DNA of 64,000 nucleotides. It comes from Peromyscus leucopus. Lineage: Eukaryota > Chordata > Mammalia > Rodentia > Cricetidae. The notes under the pieces were generated by a model. It saw only the letters and a list, made by a program, of their open reading frames with translations. It did not search any database and had not been told where the DNA came from. Made by a program: the position numbers and the translations under genes. This document shows positions 1-12,424 of the stretch, in pieces (within the stretch, counting starts at the first letter, position 1; each line of letters starts with the position of its first letter). Where the stretch lies: the NCBI RefSeq assembly GCF_004664715.2, contig NC_051079.1:55825660-55889659 (forward strand). Direction: 5' to 3'.

Positions 1-93
1 AATTCTGTATCTCTGTATCAGGACGAGGAATCATCCACATAAACTTGTAATTATCACACTCAGGAAATTTAATACACATAATAGTATATGGTT

Positions 94-463
94 CGTGTGG
101 GATATCTTTCTGTATGCTTTGAATATGTGTTGCTCCCACTGGTTAATAAATAAAGCTGCTTTGGCCTATGGCAAGGCAGGAGAAGAGCCAGGCAGGAAAT
201 CCAAGCAGAGATCCAGGGAGAAGAAGGGTGGAGTTGGGGAGACGCCATCTAGCCACTCAAGGAACAAGATGCCAGCAGACCTAACGCCATGGCCACAAGG
301 CAAAATATAGATTAATAGAAATGGGTTAATTTAAGTTGTAAGAGCTAGTTAGTGATAAGCCTGAGCAATAGGCCAAATGGTTTGTAATTAATTTCAAGCC
401 TCTGAGTGATTATTTACAAGCGGCCTCGGTACAGGGCGGGACAGAGAAAAGCCTCCGTTTACA
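94..463 (+). mobile_element. Solo LTR, ERVK-like (rodent)
   Basis: The element is flanked by a perfect 6-bp target-site duplication ATGGTT (88-93 and 464-469), the size typical of ERVK integration. It has an AATAAA-containing R region near 149 and ends in TTTACA. No internal retroviral sequence adjoins it, so it is a solo LTR left by recombination. It resembles the abundant rodent LTR that carries a TAATTTAAG segment; I cannot assign the subfamily. The short ORF inside is not a gene. Confidence 0.85.
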
Positions 464-2500
464 ATGGTTAATACAAAAAAGTTTATTAACATAAAATCTG
501 TAATTTAAAAAATTGCCCCAGTACACTCTCAGCCTCTCCTCTTTGCAGTCTCTTCTTACCTGGAGGTGACTGTGAGAGCCTCTGGGCAGAAGGCATGGGG
601 ACTTTTAGATGTCCAGATAGCAAGTGTGCCATCTGAGAGTGGGATTGTTTTCTCATGAGGAAATTCAGGTTAAATACTGTCCTACAGGGAAGCCTTGCAG
701 GTTGAGCTATGTCTCGTTTAGCATATGACAGCAATTTATAACATCCCTTTCTCTCCCTTGTCCCATTCCTGGCAATTCAAAGGGTGCCTTTTAACAAAGG
801 TGGGGGCCTCAGGTTGCTCCCTTATAACTGTCTCTTTCCTTTGTCATTAAGAAAGGGAACTGCCTGGACATACTAAGACAGTTGTGTGCTATTAATTTAT
901 TTTTAATACAAAAATAATTGAGCTAACAGGGGAAAAGGTGACTTCTCTATGACACTAAGCCACCTGGGAGTAGTCTAAGTAGACACTGCTAATCATTACC
1001 CAGGAGGACTAGCTGGCATCAAAAATAAGACATCAGAATGGCAGAAAGAACTATCTTAAAAAGGTAAATTTCAAAATCAACCAGGAGCTCAATATACTAC
1101 CATTTATCTGTACAGTCAATTTCCTTTTAAGACAACAATAAAATCCTATTAAAGTAAGGCCCAGTATTAGACTTGGCCTTTTAATGGATTAAGTCTTTAA
1201 AGTAACATCCTATCATAACAACCTAGTTTAATCTTCCAGCACAAAGATGATTATGAAATTATTTCATAATTTCCTACTTCCACTAAACCCAGCATACAAA
1301 ATCTGTACAGTTAACACCAACAATAAGTAAAGACAAAATCTGACCAAATAAGAAAATGAATAAGAAAACATTTATCATAAAGATAAGAATCTGAATCAAA
1401 CCAGAAGATCCAATATTTGCCACTTTCTGGCCTGGCAGGAATGTGTGCTTACTAATTGTCAGTTTATGGACAGCTCAACAAGGCCCAAAGAATATTCACT
1501 ATCTAGAGGAAGTACAGTAAGCACCAGCAGAGCTGTGGCTGAGAGGGCATCTGTGTGATTAGGAACCCGAGTCTATGGACACACAGAATCTGAAGGCAGG
1601 GACAACATAGTTGTTATTGAGCCGTATGTGACTACACAGAATACTTATGTTTAGAGAACATAGATCTATCCCACCTTTTCCAGACAGCAGCAGTCAGGAA
1701 GCTCAGTATAAAGCATACCCATTAGCATACTTTAGCTCTGTCTGAAATAAATACATTAAGAGCTCCGGAACATTGCCACTTAGCTAAATACAGTATGATA
1801 TTTTACTTTCAGGTTGTGGGAGTAACTAAGACAATCAGGTCAGAAATACAACACTGATGCCAATGTCCATCCTTCCAGAAACAGTTCTTTCTCCCTTTTT
1901 TTTTTTTAACAGTAAGTAGGCAACCAGCAAGGAAAGAGTGCTTTCCAGTTAGGACAAAATAAAAAGAAAAGAACTACAATGGTTTTGTTAGCTGGATGGA
2001 AAACTGGAGCTTAATACACCCGACTTCAACCTGACAATAAGCCATTCCCATTGGAACACATACCAATTTGTTTTCTTCTGTAGACAGGATTTTCTAAGTA
2101 TATTACTTGTGGTTAAGTCATCCACTCAAATATGTGAACTTTCAATCATGTATAATCTGCACCCATTAGGAGAAGCTCTCATGCTGGGCAGTAGGTGGTA
2201 GCTCTGGCTATCAGAGTCCATGTTGACCAACAGCCCCAGGGCAAGCTGTGATGCCCAAGGTGTGTGATTTTAAATCAGGCAGTCTCACTTCTGTATTCTG
2301 ACACAGCATTTTACAGAAAAAGAGGAAAGACAAGGTTAGGTATCTTACAGGGGATTGACAGAATTACCCCTGCTGCTTTAGGTGAACTAAGGAAATCTAG
2401 AATACAGCTAGTATCTCCAAAATATTTAGGGTCTACTTTTTCAATAACATAATTTGTTTATCAAAAAAGCAAGGAGAAGTAAAAGGAAGAAATTCTTTTT
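464..2500. other. Intronic DNA of FAM210A, no gene seen
   Basis: AT-rich sequence without convincing ORFs, splice-flanked exons or recognisable young repeats. By gene order it lies between FAM210A coding exon 1 (to the right) and the next coding exon, which is outside the window to the left. Confidence 0.6.
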
Positions 2501-2508
2501 AATAGGCT

Positions 2509-2812
2509 GTTACATAATATTTTGATTGTATTCTGACAATAAAGCTTGCTTGGAGTCAGAAGGTGGAGCTAGCCACTAGCTGGCCAAAATGAACCACAGA
2601 GGTTTTGGAAGACTGAGGACAGATAGGAGACAGGAAATAGTAAGGCAGCACTGAGAGAGGATCTCAGCCCTTTCGGAGGGAGGAAGGAGAGAGAGAGAGG
2701 AGATCACTGGTTGCTTCTCCACTGCTTCTCTCATCATTCGGGTTCTTACTGGATAGCTGACTCCTGAGTTATTATTGACAGAGAATAATAGGCCAAACAC
2801 AAACCTCATGTT
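2509..2812 (+). mobile_element. Probable LTR fragment
   Basis: The segment starts TGTTACA, has AATAAAGC about 30 bases in, and ends near TTATTGACA, followed by unrelated sequence. This layout (R-region polyadenylation signal, GA-rich middle) matches short rodent LTRs. No target duplication is clear, so the boundaries are approximate. Confidence 0.45.
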
Positions 2813-2814
2813 CA

Positions 2815-3058
2815 GTTAACTAAAGACCAGGTTTCCCCCAATACCAGAAACTGGGAGAAGACATGACAATACTTTGACAATACTGAACCACAAGACTCCT
2901 CAAGCAGCTCCAGAAAGAAAATGTAGTATGTCCAAAGCCATACAAAGCATCCTGACATAGCTCAATCCTGGGCACACAAGGCGGAAGGAGAGAACTGACT
3001 CCCACAAGTTGTCCTCTGCCCTCCACGTGCTCGGCCACACACATACACACATACAGGT
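2815..3058 (+). mobile_element. B3/B4-like SINE remnant
   Basis: The right half reads as the diverged 3' part of a B2-family (B3) SINE: an agttgtcctctgccctcc core followed by a CACACA-rich tail. It ends about 95 bases from the FAM210A splice donor at 3152. Confidence 0.5.
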
Positions 3059-3152
3059 AATAAAATCAAAACTATTTAAGGCTATCAGTATAAACAAGAA
3101 GACTAACATTGTGATAAAACGTGAGAAGGCAGTCAACTAAGCCAAGACTTAC

Positions 3153-3628
3153 TTTATAGCTGCATAGTAAAATGTTCCAAACCAAATACCGGAAGTTATT
3201 AGATGCACAGGAATTAAAACTTTTCCATATTGTCTAAAGGTTTTCTTAAATCGTTGATAAAGACTAATAGACTTGTCTTGTAAAGGATCTTGCTCTTCCT
3301 TTTTTTCAGATGGAGAGTCTCGGGATGTGGCACTGGAAGATAAAACCCTCTTGGATAAAATATCCTGCTCCCATCGTTCCTGGCGAAGGACTCCTAGTTG
3401 GGGTGGCTGAGCATCTAATAGATTCTTTTGCTTTGCAAGGCACTGAACAGCAGGTAAATGAAGCCACTGCTTTCGAAGGTGTGGTATCCAAACCACTCTG
3501 CATTCACCTCTACGCCAAAGTAATGGTCCTTTTATGCTCCGGTGGTGTTCAAAGAGCCTGGCTTTCTGTGGTTCTGAGAATGTCCTGAGTGCCAGCCGAG
3601 ACATAGTCCGTGGTACATTCCACTGCAT
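3153..3628 (-). CDS. FAM210A: FAM210A, first coding exon (residues 1-158 and part of 159)
   Basis: FAM210A is a mitochondrial inner-membrane protein of the DUF1279 family, known for roles in mitochondrial translation and in muscle and bone. This exon begins with ATG (3628-3626), an A at -3 and an in-frame upstream TGA at 3652-3650, so the start is secure. The N-terminus is Arg-rich and nearly free of acids, as in a mitochondrial targeting sequence. From about residue 119 the sequence is highly conserved (DKSISLYQRFKKTFRQYGKV), and a membrane segment follows (about 135-156). The exon ends after two bases of codon 159 at a consensus donor, GTAAGT on the minus strand (3152 downward). A plausible acceptor CTGTAG puts the exon start at 3656. 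The human protein is about 272 aa; the remaining DUF1279 and C-terminal coiled coil are in exons left of base 1. Overlapping plus-strand ORFs are shadows. Confidence 0.96.
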
Positions 3629-4397
3629 TTTGAAGGATGGTGATGGATATCAGCTTCTACAGAGACTAGATTTAGAAAAATTATTGTATTATACACAGAT
3701 TTCCATTTTAAGTCAAACTACTTAAAAAATTACCCATTATCCATTAGAAATAAAAGGACAGACAAACTGCTACCTAATCTGCAGGAAATGTGGTAAGGTA
3801 TATAGTTTTAAGGCACTGGGATTTTAATATTTCATAAAACACACCCTTCAAAGACAAACAGTCTGCTCAGCAGACACCACAGAGGGTAATATTAACAAGC
3901 CCTTCCACAACTAAAAACAGGATGTTCGTAAGGACTCTTCTGTTGTACAAATCTGAGTTCAGATGTTTTGGGGACATAATTTCATGTACTTTGCTTGCAG
4001 ACTTTGCCTAAGTCAACAAGTAAAATGATGCCTGCTTTAACAGAGTTCTTACAGAATCATGTGCTACTTCTGATATAATCCTCTCTGTAAATACGTTACT
4101 TTCACAAGTGTTAAGGTTTGGATAGCTGTGATCAGTAGCATCTATTCTATAACAGCCTTAGTAATAACAAAGTTGTAAATCACATACATTATTGATGATG
4201 GTAAGAAACAGCCTGGTATTTTATCTCCTTTCCCCCCTATATCAAGAGAAGAGAAAGAGAAAAAAAGTGTCTCATAATTTGACTTGGCATTAGTGTTGAA
4301 TTCAGAGTGACAAGGTACTTGGGAGGCAGGGGGATCACAAGATGGGGACTGGGGGACAGCCTGGGCTACAAAGGGTGATCCTGTCTAAAGAATTCAA

Positions 4398-4600
4398 GGG
4401 GCTGGAGAAATGGCTCAGCAGTTAAGAGTACTTGTTTTTCCAGAGGACCCGAGTTCAATTCCCTGCACTTTTACCAAGCAGCTTATAGCCCTCTGTAATT
4501 CCTGCCCCAGGGGATTCAACACCCTCTTCTGGCCACACATACAATCATGCCAAGATAACCTTCCCTCACTCCACTGAAAGAGAAGATATACTTTTAAAAG
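4398..4600 (+). mobile_element. B2-type SINE
   Basis: It begins GGGGCTGGAGAAATGGCTCA, the tRNA-derived head of B2 with A box and B box (GAGTTCAATTC), followed by the body with its CTCTTCTGGCC motif. Confidence 0.85.
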
Positions 4601-5439
4601 AATATGGACTTCAGAAAAAGACAGTCCTTAATCAAGAATATTTTTGAGCAAAGCATTTAATCTCTTTAAATGCATGTTTCTCAGTAGTAGATGGAATTTT
4701 AAGAACTACCAATGTATAGTCCTTATTCCATCCCAGCAATTTATTACTTCTAACATTGTGAAAACAGATGATCTTATATTATAAATTGCATTACTACTAA
4801 CAGCTAGTAAGAGTTAAAAAAAAACAAAAAACTAGTAGTTCCTAATACCTACTTTTACATGAAGGCTCATTATCTGGAGTAGACAGTTGACAGAGAAAGC
4901 AAAATCTGTCATCATATACAAACCTTTATTAATGAATTATCCAGCTTATAAGATCAACTCTAACTTATTTCTTCTCTAGTAATTAATATCATTTCCTACC
5001 AGCTCTCACAGATAACCCTACATCAAGTATTATGTGGTAAGTGAAAATTCCATTGTAGCCTCCCTTCACAAAGGGGTACTGCTTGTGTGTTGACATGGGT
5101 TCTCTGTTCACTTCCTACTATCCTAGGCCATACATAGGCTGCATTCCATAGCATTAATGCCCTACTTGTAAAAGCTGCTGCTTTAGTGGCTGCTAAAGCT
5201 AAGCCTAATCCTGTAGAGATGTCCAACATTGTTATTGCATATTTTTGTGAGCATTGGCTTTGTACTGGTTTTATAGTCTAACTATATAAGGAAGTCAAAA
5301 AAGTATCTGGCTTGTGTATATTTGTTAGTATTCTGAATTTAAACTTTTCCAGTGGTGTTTTATGTTCTTCATGTCTCTCTGTATTGTCCTTCATATCTTG
5401 TGCCATGTGACTTTCTGGTTCCTATCTATGTTCCACTTA

Positions 5440-5622
5440 ATTTTTTAAAGACTTATTTGTATTTCAATGTGTATGAGCAGATACCTGCAGAAGCCGGAAA
5501 ACTGTCAGATTCCCCTGGAGCTGGAGTTACAGGCAGTTTTAAGTCATTCAACATGAGTACTGGAAATCTGAAAGAGCAGCAAGTGCTCTTAAAGACTGAC
5601 TCATGTCTCCAGACCATTTTCC
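5440..5622 (-). mobile_element. Old B2-type SINE, antisense
   Basis: Reading the minus strand, the diverged B2 body (AAGAGCACTTGCTGCTCTTT-like, then the CCAGGGGAATCTGAC region) ends in an A-rich tail at the left. The 154-aa ORF that crosses it is an artefact. Confidence 0.6.
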
Positions 5623-6780
5623 ACTTACATTATTTCAGGGGTGCCCGTATGTCCTTTAAATACACACTAGCTCAACTGGTATATTTTTTAGGATATGGGT
5701 CTTTACTGTCCATTCTCTCCTTCCCTTCTCATTATTTCCTATCCCTTTCCTTGGGAATTCCTAGTATGTCCCATTCTCGCTTTGTAAAAGTTATGGGTAG
5801 AAATGTATGCTTATAGTAGCTGTTTTAATTAACTTCAGTTCAGATAGTTTGCACTCTATGTTCATGTTCTTGCTAGTGCTTCTATCTGGTATTATACTCA
5901 GTTGTTTCTGAATCATCTTTCTGAGGCAAAATTTTTTTTTAATGAGGTTTCATATAATCCTTTTCAAGACTGGCATGGCCAAAAGTCTTTGCCATTTCTT
6001 TCATAGCAATTTTTGGGTTCACTTGTGGAACCCCAGGGCTAGGCCACTTGTCACTACCCATGAGTCTCTGAACATGTAAGTTTGGGTTTGTTTTTCTAAT
6101 TACAGAGTCTGGCTGGAAGCAGCACTGTTCTACTCTCTGCATGCTGTAATACAGTGAAGTGTCTTGTTCAATGTCCTGGGACTACACTGTTCTGCAGTTT
6201 GAGGGCTATAATTCTCCATTTCATTTTTTCTTGAGCTTTGATGGCTAGTAGGGGTATTATCTGACCACAAAGGGCTCCATTTCTGATATTGGAGTAGTAT
6301 GTTCTGCCCTTGGAATGAATTCTGGCAAGTCTATCTCTATTTTGTGTATCCTTTCTTTGAGGAGCCCTGACTTAAAGCCAACAACCCTGCTTTGCAAGCA
6401 CTATTTCTAGGTAACAAGTTTCTGGCCAACTTGGATACCTGCCAATTCTTTTGGACTAAACTTTATCCAGTAGAGCAAAGGTACCATATACCTGGTTATA
6501 TTAGGCCTCTTGCTAGTACAAAAGTCTGCATAAGTTGGCTAAATACTTTTTCCAAAAGTATATTATTTATTTGGTGCTACAGAAATTTAGTTTTCCAGAA
6601 TTTTACTGGAATAAAACTATGTTGTTTATATGTTCCTTGATCCAAAATAGCCATGTGTTTAATGACTTATAACCTTAATTGTGCACTAGGTGTTGTGTAT
6701 TACGTTTTATAAAGTATAAAAACAATCTTTTAATTGTTTTTGATCCTGCTGTTCTTCTCCCCAATAAAATTTTGTGTTTT
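5623..6780. other. Unassigned intronic sequence
   Basis: T-rich plus strand without coding potential. The texture suggests an old, unnamed retroelement, but I cannot support a family. Confidence 0.4.
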
Positions 6781-6784
6781 TTTT

Positions 6785-6789
<5 letters not shown>

Positions 6790-6839
<50 letters not shown>
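6790..6839. repeat. (TG)n microsatellite, about 25 units
   Basis: Uninterrupted TG dinucleotides preceded by a T run. Confidence 0.97.
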
Positions 6840-6841
<2 letters not shown>

Positions 6842-7199
6842 AGGATGATGTTTACATAGGGTAAATGTTGCTCCCAGTAACCAAATAGAACTTGGCAACC
6901 TGTGCACATCCTCTTTAGATGTAAGCACCCTACTGCCTAATTTTTTTTCTCTGGCTTTTGATTATATACCTGCTATTTGATGACCATTGAAGTCCTAAAA
7001 ATTTTTAAGTGGTGTCTGGTCTTAGTTTTTCCTCATTAATTCCTTTTCCACCCTGATCACCTAGCCACTTTCATAATCAACACACAACACTCTGTGACTA
7101 AATATGCACCCCCTTTTCTTCTTTCTTAATTTAAAACACACATACACACACCATGCAATTCCTCAGAGGAACAACAGAATATTTTCTCTTTCAAGGTGA

Positions 7200-7673
7200 T
7201 TTGGACACTACATTTCAATTAAAGTCAGATCTCATTGTACAAGGTTAACATGACTCTGACACTAAAACCAGACAATGGTACAACTAGTATCACTGGTGAA
7301 CAGACAACACTAACAACACCCCCCCACACACACACACACAAAATACTGGCAAATCAATTCTAACTACATAGCCAAAAGTTTATACAGCATGAAAAGTGAG
7401 ATTTACTACTGGGGTGCAATAATGCAATAATGTTTCAACGTATGAAAATTAAAAGACCTAACAACACATCAGCTTAATGAAAAATTGTGATTATCTTTAT
7501 AGATGTAGAAAGAGAACATATGCAATAACTATCCCAAACAGATCAGGTATGGAAGAATCAGTACTCAACACAACTTCTACATGTGACAGACCTATAGCCA
7601 ATGCCATACTAACATGAGGAAAACCTCACCGTGTTTCTTCTCCTACCCGAACACAAGGATATCTGTGGTGGTA
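7200..7673 (+). mobile_element. Old L1 ORF2 fragment, left part
   Basis: It carries diverged L1 ORF2 phrases (for example ACTAAAACCAGACAATGGTA, AAATACTGGCAAATC, TTTCAACGTATGAAAATTAA) with many stops and an internal CA tract at 7323-7340. It is interrupted at 7674 by an LTR and resumes at 8084. Confidence 0.7.
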
Positions 7674-8083
7674 TTCTAATTGTACTGAAATGTGATTTTG
7701 ATTGTATGTTAATAAATAAAGTTGCCCAGGGGTCAGAGCTACTAGAGCCATAGACAGAGTGTGGCGGTGGTGGCGCACGCCTTTAATCCCATAGATCTCT
7801 GTGTGTTCAGGGATACAGCCAGCATTGGAGACATATGCCTTTAAGACCTGGGGGGCTGTACATTCAGACAGTGACGAGGCAGTCACATGTTTGGGTTTAC
7901 AACCAATGAGAAGGCAGAATGACTATGAAATGACTTACACACAGGGAAATAGCTCTCTTTCGGGAAACTAAGACCACCGCAGGAGGAAGGGTGAGATTTT
8001 AGCTCTGAGCTCTGAGCTCTTGGCTTTCTCTTTTACATTGGTTCTGTGTTTCTTATTTAATAAGACGGTTGGTTACATCTACA
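7674..8083 (+). mobile_element. Solo LTR carrying an internal B1-derived segment (copy 1)
   Basis: It begins TGTGGTGG and ends ACATCTACA, flanked by near-identical 6-mers GATATC (7668-7673) and GATACC (8084-8089). TTAATAAATAAAGTTGCC forms the R/polyadenylation region. Positions about 7760-7800 contain B1 consensus sequence (GGTGGTGGCGCACGCCTTTA). The same architecture recurs at 16325-16785. Confidence 0.85.
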
Positions 8084-8300
8084 GATACCTACTCTTTTTC
8101 AATATATCACTTTAGCCAAAGCAATGATGAAAGGGATGTATGTGTATAAAGAGAAGTCAAATTATCTTTGTTTGCAAATGACATTATCCATTAAAAAAAA
8201 AAAAAACTAGACTCTACCAAGACTCACAGAATTGGCAAATTTAATAAGCTGCATGATTAAAAAAAACATATAACGTCTATCATTTTTATTTACCAATTCA
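8084..8300 (+). mobile_element. Old L1 ORF2 fragment, right part
   Basis: Resumes the L1 broken at 7673. TTTGCAAATGACATT corresponds to the reverse-transcriptase FADD motif, here read F-A-N-D, so this copy is dead. Confidence 0.65.
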
Positions 8301-9682
8301 AAACATGCATTCCTTGGGAATTAACACCAAACCTTGATACAGACCCAGCTTTCCTCCTTCAAGTGGGTTTTCCTCTCTAACCCATCCCCATTCCATTGTG
8401 TCAGCCTCCGATACCAAGACATACTAACTATCTACCTGGGCCCCCTGTGGCCATACCAGGCTGGGACTCAGGAAGGCAATTCACACCATCCCTCCTGTCC
8501 TCCATTATCATCCCCCCCTCTTACCCTCAGCTCTGTAATAACCAGCTTAAAGGTGCCCCTTCTCCCACTTCAATTCCATTCACTGGAGGCTCTTGATACA
8601 AGTGCAGGATCCTCCTAGCCCACTCATCCCTGTCTCTCCAGATTATTCTTTGTCTTACTGTAACTCACTTTCAGGGGCTCTTCCTCACATCACATCTCTG
8701 ACTTCCTGGGGAGTCCACCTCTTGGTGTGGACAGGACCCCTTAGCTCTTTCCCTTGGCTTCTCTCAGCCTTTTCTCCTAGGCCATCTCTTACTCCTCTCT
8801 GCCACCCACTACTACAAAAACACTCTCTGCAGGCAACCCACAGCCACACACTTTCCGAGATCAGGAGAAGCCAAGGACTGAAACACTCAGCCTACAAAGA
8901 TCAAATATCCACACCTAGAATCACCTCAGTCATCAGAACTCCAGGTGCCTAGAAACCAGCACAAAAATACAAATATTAACAGCCAAGACAATATGCTTCT
9001 ACTAAAAACTGTAACCTTAGGAACTAGGCCCTGAGAAATGTAATAGAGCCGAAGCACAAGACAAGGACTTCAAAATAGCAATTATGAACATGTTCAAGTA
9101 CATTAAAGAGGATATGAACAAATTCCTTAAGAAAGTTTGTGAAAATAGGAACAAACAGTAGAATGAAAATATTGAGAACAATTCATGACAGGAAAGTATT
9201 TAACAAAGAAATAGAATCACTAGAGAAAACCGAAACTGAGATAAAACCGGAAATGAAAAACTCAGAGGTAAGCCTCATCAGTAGAGTACAAGACATGAAA
9301 CAGAATCCTGGGTGCCGAGGACACGGCAGAAGACATGGGGGTCCCAGTCAAGGAAATGTCTAAACCTCTATGCACAAAACATGAAGGACACCTGGGTCAC
9401 CATGAAAAGACCAGATCTACAAATTACAGGAATAGAGGAAGAAGAAACCAAAGTCAAAGAGAAAATATTTTCAACAAAACCATGGAGGAAAATTTCCCCA
9501 ACCTAAAGAAGGAGGTGTCTATCAAGGTATAGGAAGCATACAGAACATCAAATAGGCAAGACCTTTAAAGAAATCCCCCACAACACATAATAATCAAAGC
9601 ACTAAATGTACAGAACAAAGAAAGAATTTAAAAGCTGAAAAGGAAAAAGATCAGGTAACATAGAAAAGCAAGCCCATCAGAA

Positions 9683-9896
9683 TAGTGTTTCTCAACCTGT
9701 GGGTCATGACCTCTTTGGGGATCAAACCACCATTTCACAATGGTCACCTAAGACCATTGGAAAACAAAGATATTTGCATTATGATTCATAACAGTAGCAA
9801 AATGACAGTTATGAGTAGCAATGGTTGGGGGATAGGGTCACCATGACACAAGAACTGTATTAAAGGGTCACAGATTAGGAAAGTTGAGAACCACTG
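9683..9896. mobile_element. Nonautonomous hAT element (URR1-like), copy 1
   Basis: The terminal inverted repeats are imperfect TAGTGTTTCTCAACC and AGTTGAGAACCACTG. The interior contains the characteristic TGTGGGTCATGACC and AACAGTAGCAAAATGACAG. Flanking 8-mers CATCAGAA and CTTTAGAA share six of eight bases. It is inserted within the L1. Confidence 0.8.
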
Positions 9897-10097
9897 CTTT
9901 AGAATAACAAATGACTTCTCAACGGAGATTCTGAAAGCCCGAAGGGCCTGGATGAATGCGCCACAAACTTTAAGAGACCACAGGTGCCAGGCTAGACTAT
10001 TATATCCTGCAAAACACAATCACAAACAATGGAGAAAGAAAAATATTACACGATAAAGCCAAATTTAAGCAGTGTCTATCTTAAAATTCAGCTCTAA

Positions 10098-10262
10098 GCT
10101 GGGCAGTGGTGGTGCATGCCTTTAATTCCAGCACCTGGGAAGCAGAGGTAGGCGGATCTCAGTGAGTTCAAGGACAGCCTGGTCTACAGAGAGAGTTCCA
10201 GGACTGTTACACAGAGAAATCCTGTCTCCCCCCCGCCAAAAAAAAATACAAAAATTAAAAAA
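10098..10262 (+). mobile_element. B1 SINE
   Basis: 7SL-derived head GCTGGGCAGTGGTGGTGCAT, then the GCCTGGTCTACAGAG and AATCCTGTCTC motifs and an A-rich tail. Confidence 0.9.
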
Positions 10263-12237
10263 AAAAAATCAGCTCGACAGAAGGCACTAGAAGGAAAACT
10301 TCAGTTTGAAGAGGTTAACTACACATCCAAGACACAAGGAGTAAATAATCCTAGACCAGTAAATCAAGAGGGGGGAAATCCACATCATAACAAAATAACA
10401 GGGAATCAATAAATTCAGCTTATTGATAACTCTCAACATTAATGCCCTCAATTTCCTAATAAAAAGACAGATTAACATTGGATAATAAAAACAGTATTCA
10501 TTTTTCTTCTGCATCCAATAACATCTGCATACCTTAACATCAAGGAGAGACATTACCTCTGGGTAAAAGGATGGAAAAAGGTATTTTCCAAACAAATGGA
10601 CCCAAGAGGCAAGCCAGTGTAGCCATTTAATGACAAAATAGACTTCAAACCAGAACCAATTAGAAGAGATAGGGAAGGACACTACATACTACAACAAAGG
10701 AAAAATCCACCAAGAAGATACTGCAATTCTAAACATTAAGGCACCCAACACAGGATGCCCAAGTTCATACAAGAAATGCTACTACAGTTAAAATCACATA
10801 TTGACACAGTGATAGTGGATGACTTAAACACCCCACTCTCACCAATATACAAGTCATTCAGATAAACAATAAATGGAGAAATGCCTGGGTTAAATCAAAT
10901 GGACCTAGCAGCTACTTATATAACACTGAATCCAAACACAAAATAATTTAACAACTTCTCAGCAGTTCATGGAACATTCTCCGAAACAGATACTTGGACA
11001 CTATACAAGTCTCAACAGATATAGAAAGCTGAAATACCTTGTATCCTTTCTGACCACCATGAATTAAAGCTGGATACCAACAACAACAGAAACAATAGGA
11101 AGTATACAAATTCATGGAAACACATGTTAAATGAGCCAAGACAGAAATAAAGAAATTGAAAACTTTTTAGAATTGAATGAAAATGAATATACAACATACT
11201 CAAACCTATGGGGCACAATGAAGGGTGTTCTAAGAGGCAAGTTCTAACACTAGGTGCCTATACAAAAAAAATTGGAGAGATCTCATATTAATAACTTAAT
11301 AGTATACATGAAAGTTCCAGAACAAAAAGAAGAAATAACACCCAAAAGAAGCAGACAGCAAGAAATATTCAAACAGCTGAAATAAAAAAGACAGAAACAG
11401 ACACATACAAATACTCAATGAAAGGAAGAATTGGTTCTTTGGGAAAATCAGTAATACTGATAAACTAATAGCCAAATTAACTAAAAGATGAAGAAAGAGA
11501 GAAGTTCCAAATAAATAATATTAGAGATATAAAGGGGTGCATTACTATAGAAACTAAGGAAATCCAGAGATCTTAAGTACATACTTTAAAAATCTGTACT
11601 CAACCAAACATAAAATAAATGAATACATTTCTTGACATAAAAGACCTACCAAAGTCAAATTAAGATCAGATAGGCAAAAATCAAACAGATCCACAATCCC
11701 TAGTGAAGTACCAGTAAATAAGAATCTTGCAACCAAAGAAATCCCAGAGTCCGATGGAGTCAGCACATAATTAAAACCTTCAGAGAATAGTCAATACCAA
11801 TACTACTCAAATTATTCCATAAAATAAGAACTGAAGGAACATTGCCTAATTCTTTTTATGAGGCCACAATTACCCTGATAGCTAAACCACATAAAGACCC
11901 AACAAAGAAAACTGCAGAACATTGTCACTTATGAAAACTGATGCAAAATTTATTAATAAAATATCTGCAAACCAAATCCAAGAACATATCAAAACAATTA
12001 TCTACAATGATCAAGTAGGCTTCACCCCAGAGGTACAGGAATGGTTCAACACATGTAAACCAATAAACATAATCCACCACATAAATAGACTGAAAGACAA
12101 AAGCCACATGATCATCTTATTAGATGCAGAAAAGAAGAGGCTTTGGACAAAATTCAACATCCCTTCAATGATAAAAGTCTTGAAAAAAAAAAAACCTAGG
12201 GCTACAAGCAAGTCCATAAGCCAACATCAACCTAAAC

Positions 12238-12424
12238 CAGTGGTAAAGATGCCCTGAGGGTCACGTATCAGATATTCTGCATATCAGATACTTACATTAC
12301 ATTTCATAATAGTAGCAAAATTACAGTTATGAAGTAGCAATAAAATAACTTTATGGTTGGGAATCACCACAATATGAGGAACTATATTAAACAGTAACAG
12401 CGTTAGAAAGGTTGAAAACCACTG
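12238..12424. mobile_element. Nonautonomous hAT element (URR1-like), copy 2
   Basis: Terminal CAGTGGT and AACCACTG inverted repeats are bounded by a perfect 8-bp duplication ACCTAAAC (12230-12237 and 12425-12432), the hAT hallmark. The interior shares TAGCAAAATTACAGTTATGA with copy 1. Confidence 0.9.

Noticed and set aside
3310..3588. Plus-strand ORF overlapping FAM210A exon
   Set aside because: Shadow frame of the minus-strand coding exon, which has secure start, splice donor and family match.
8334..8952. Pro/Ser-rich ORFs of 94 and 119 codons
   Set aside because: They lie in the 5' region of a degenerate L1 and have no conserved family features.
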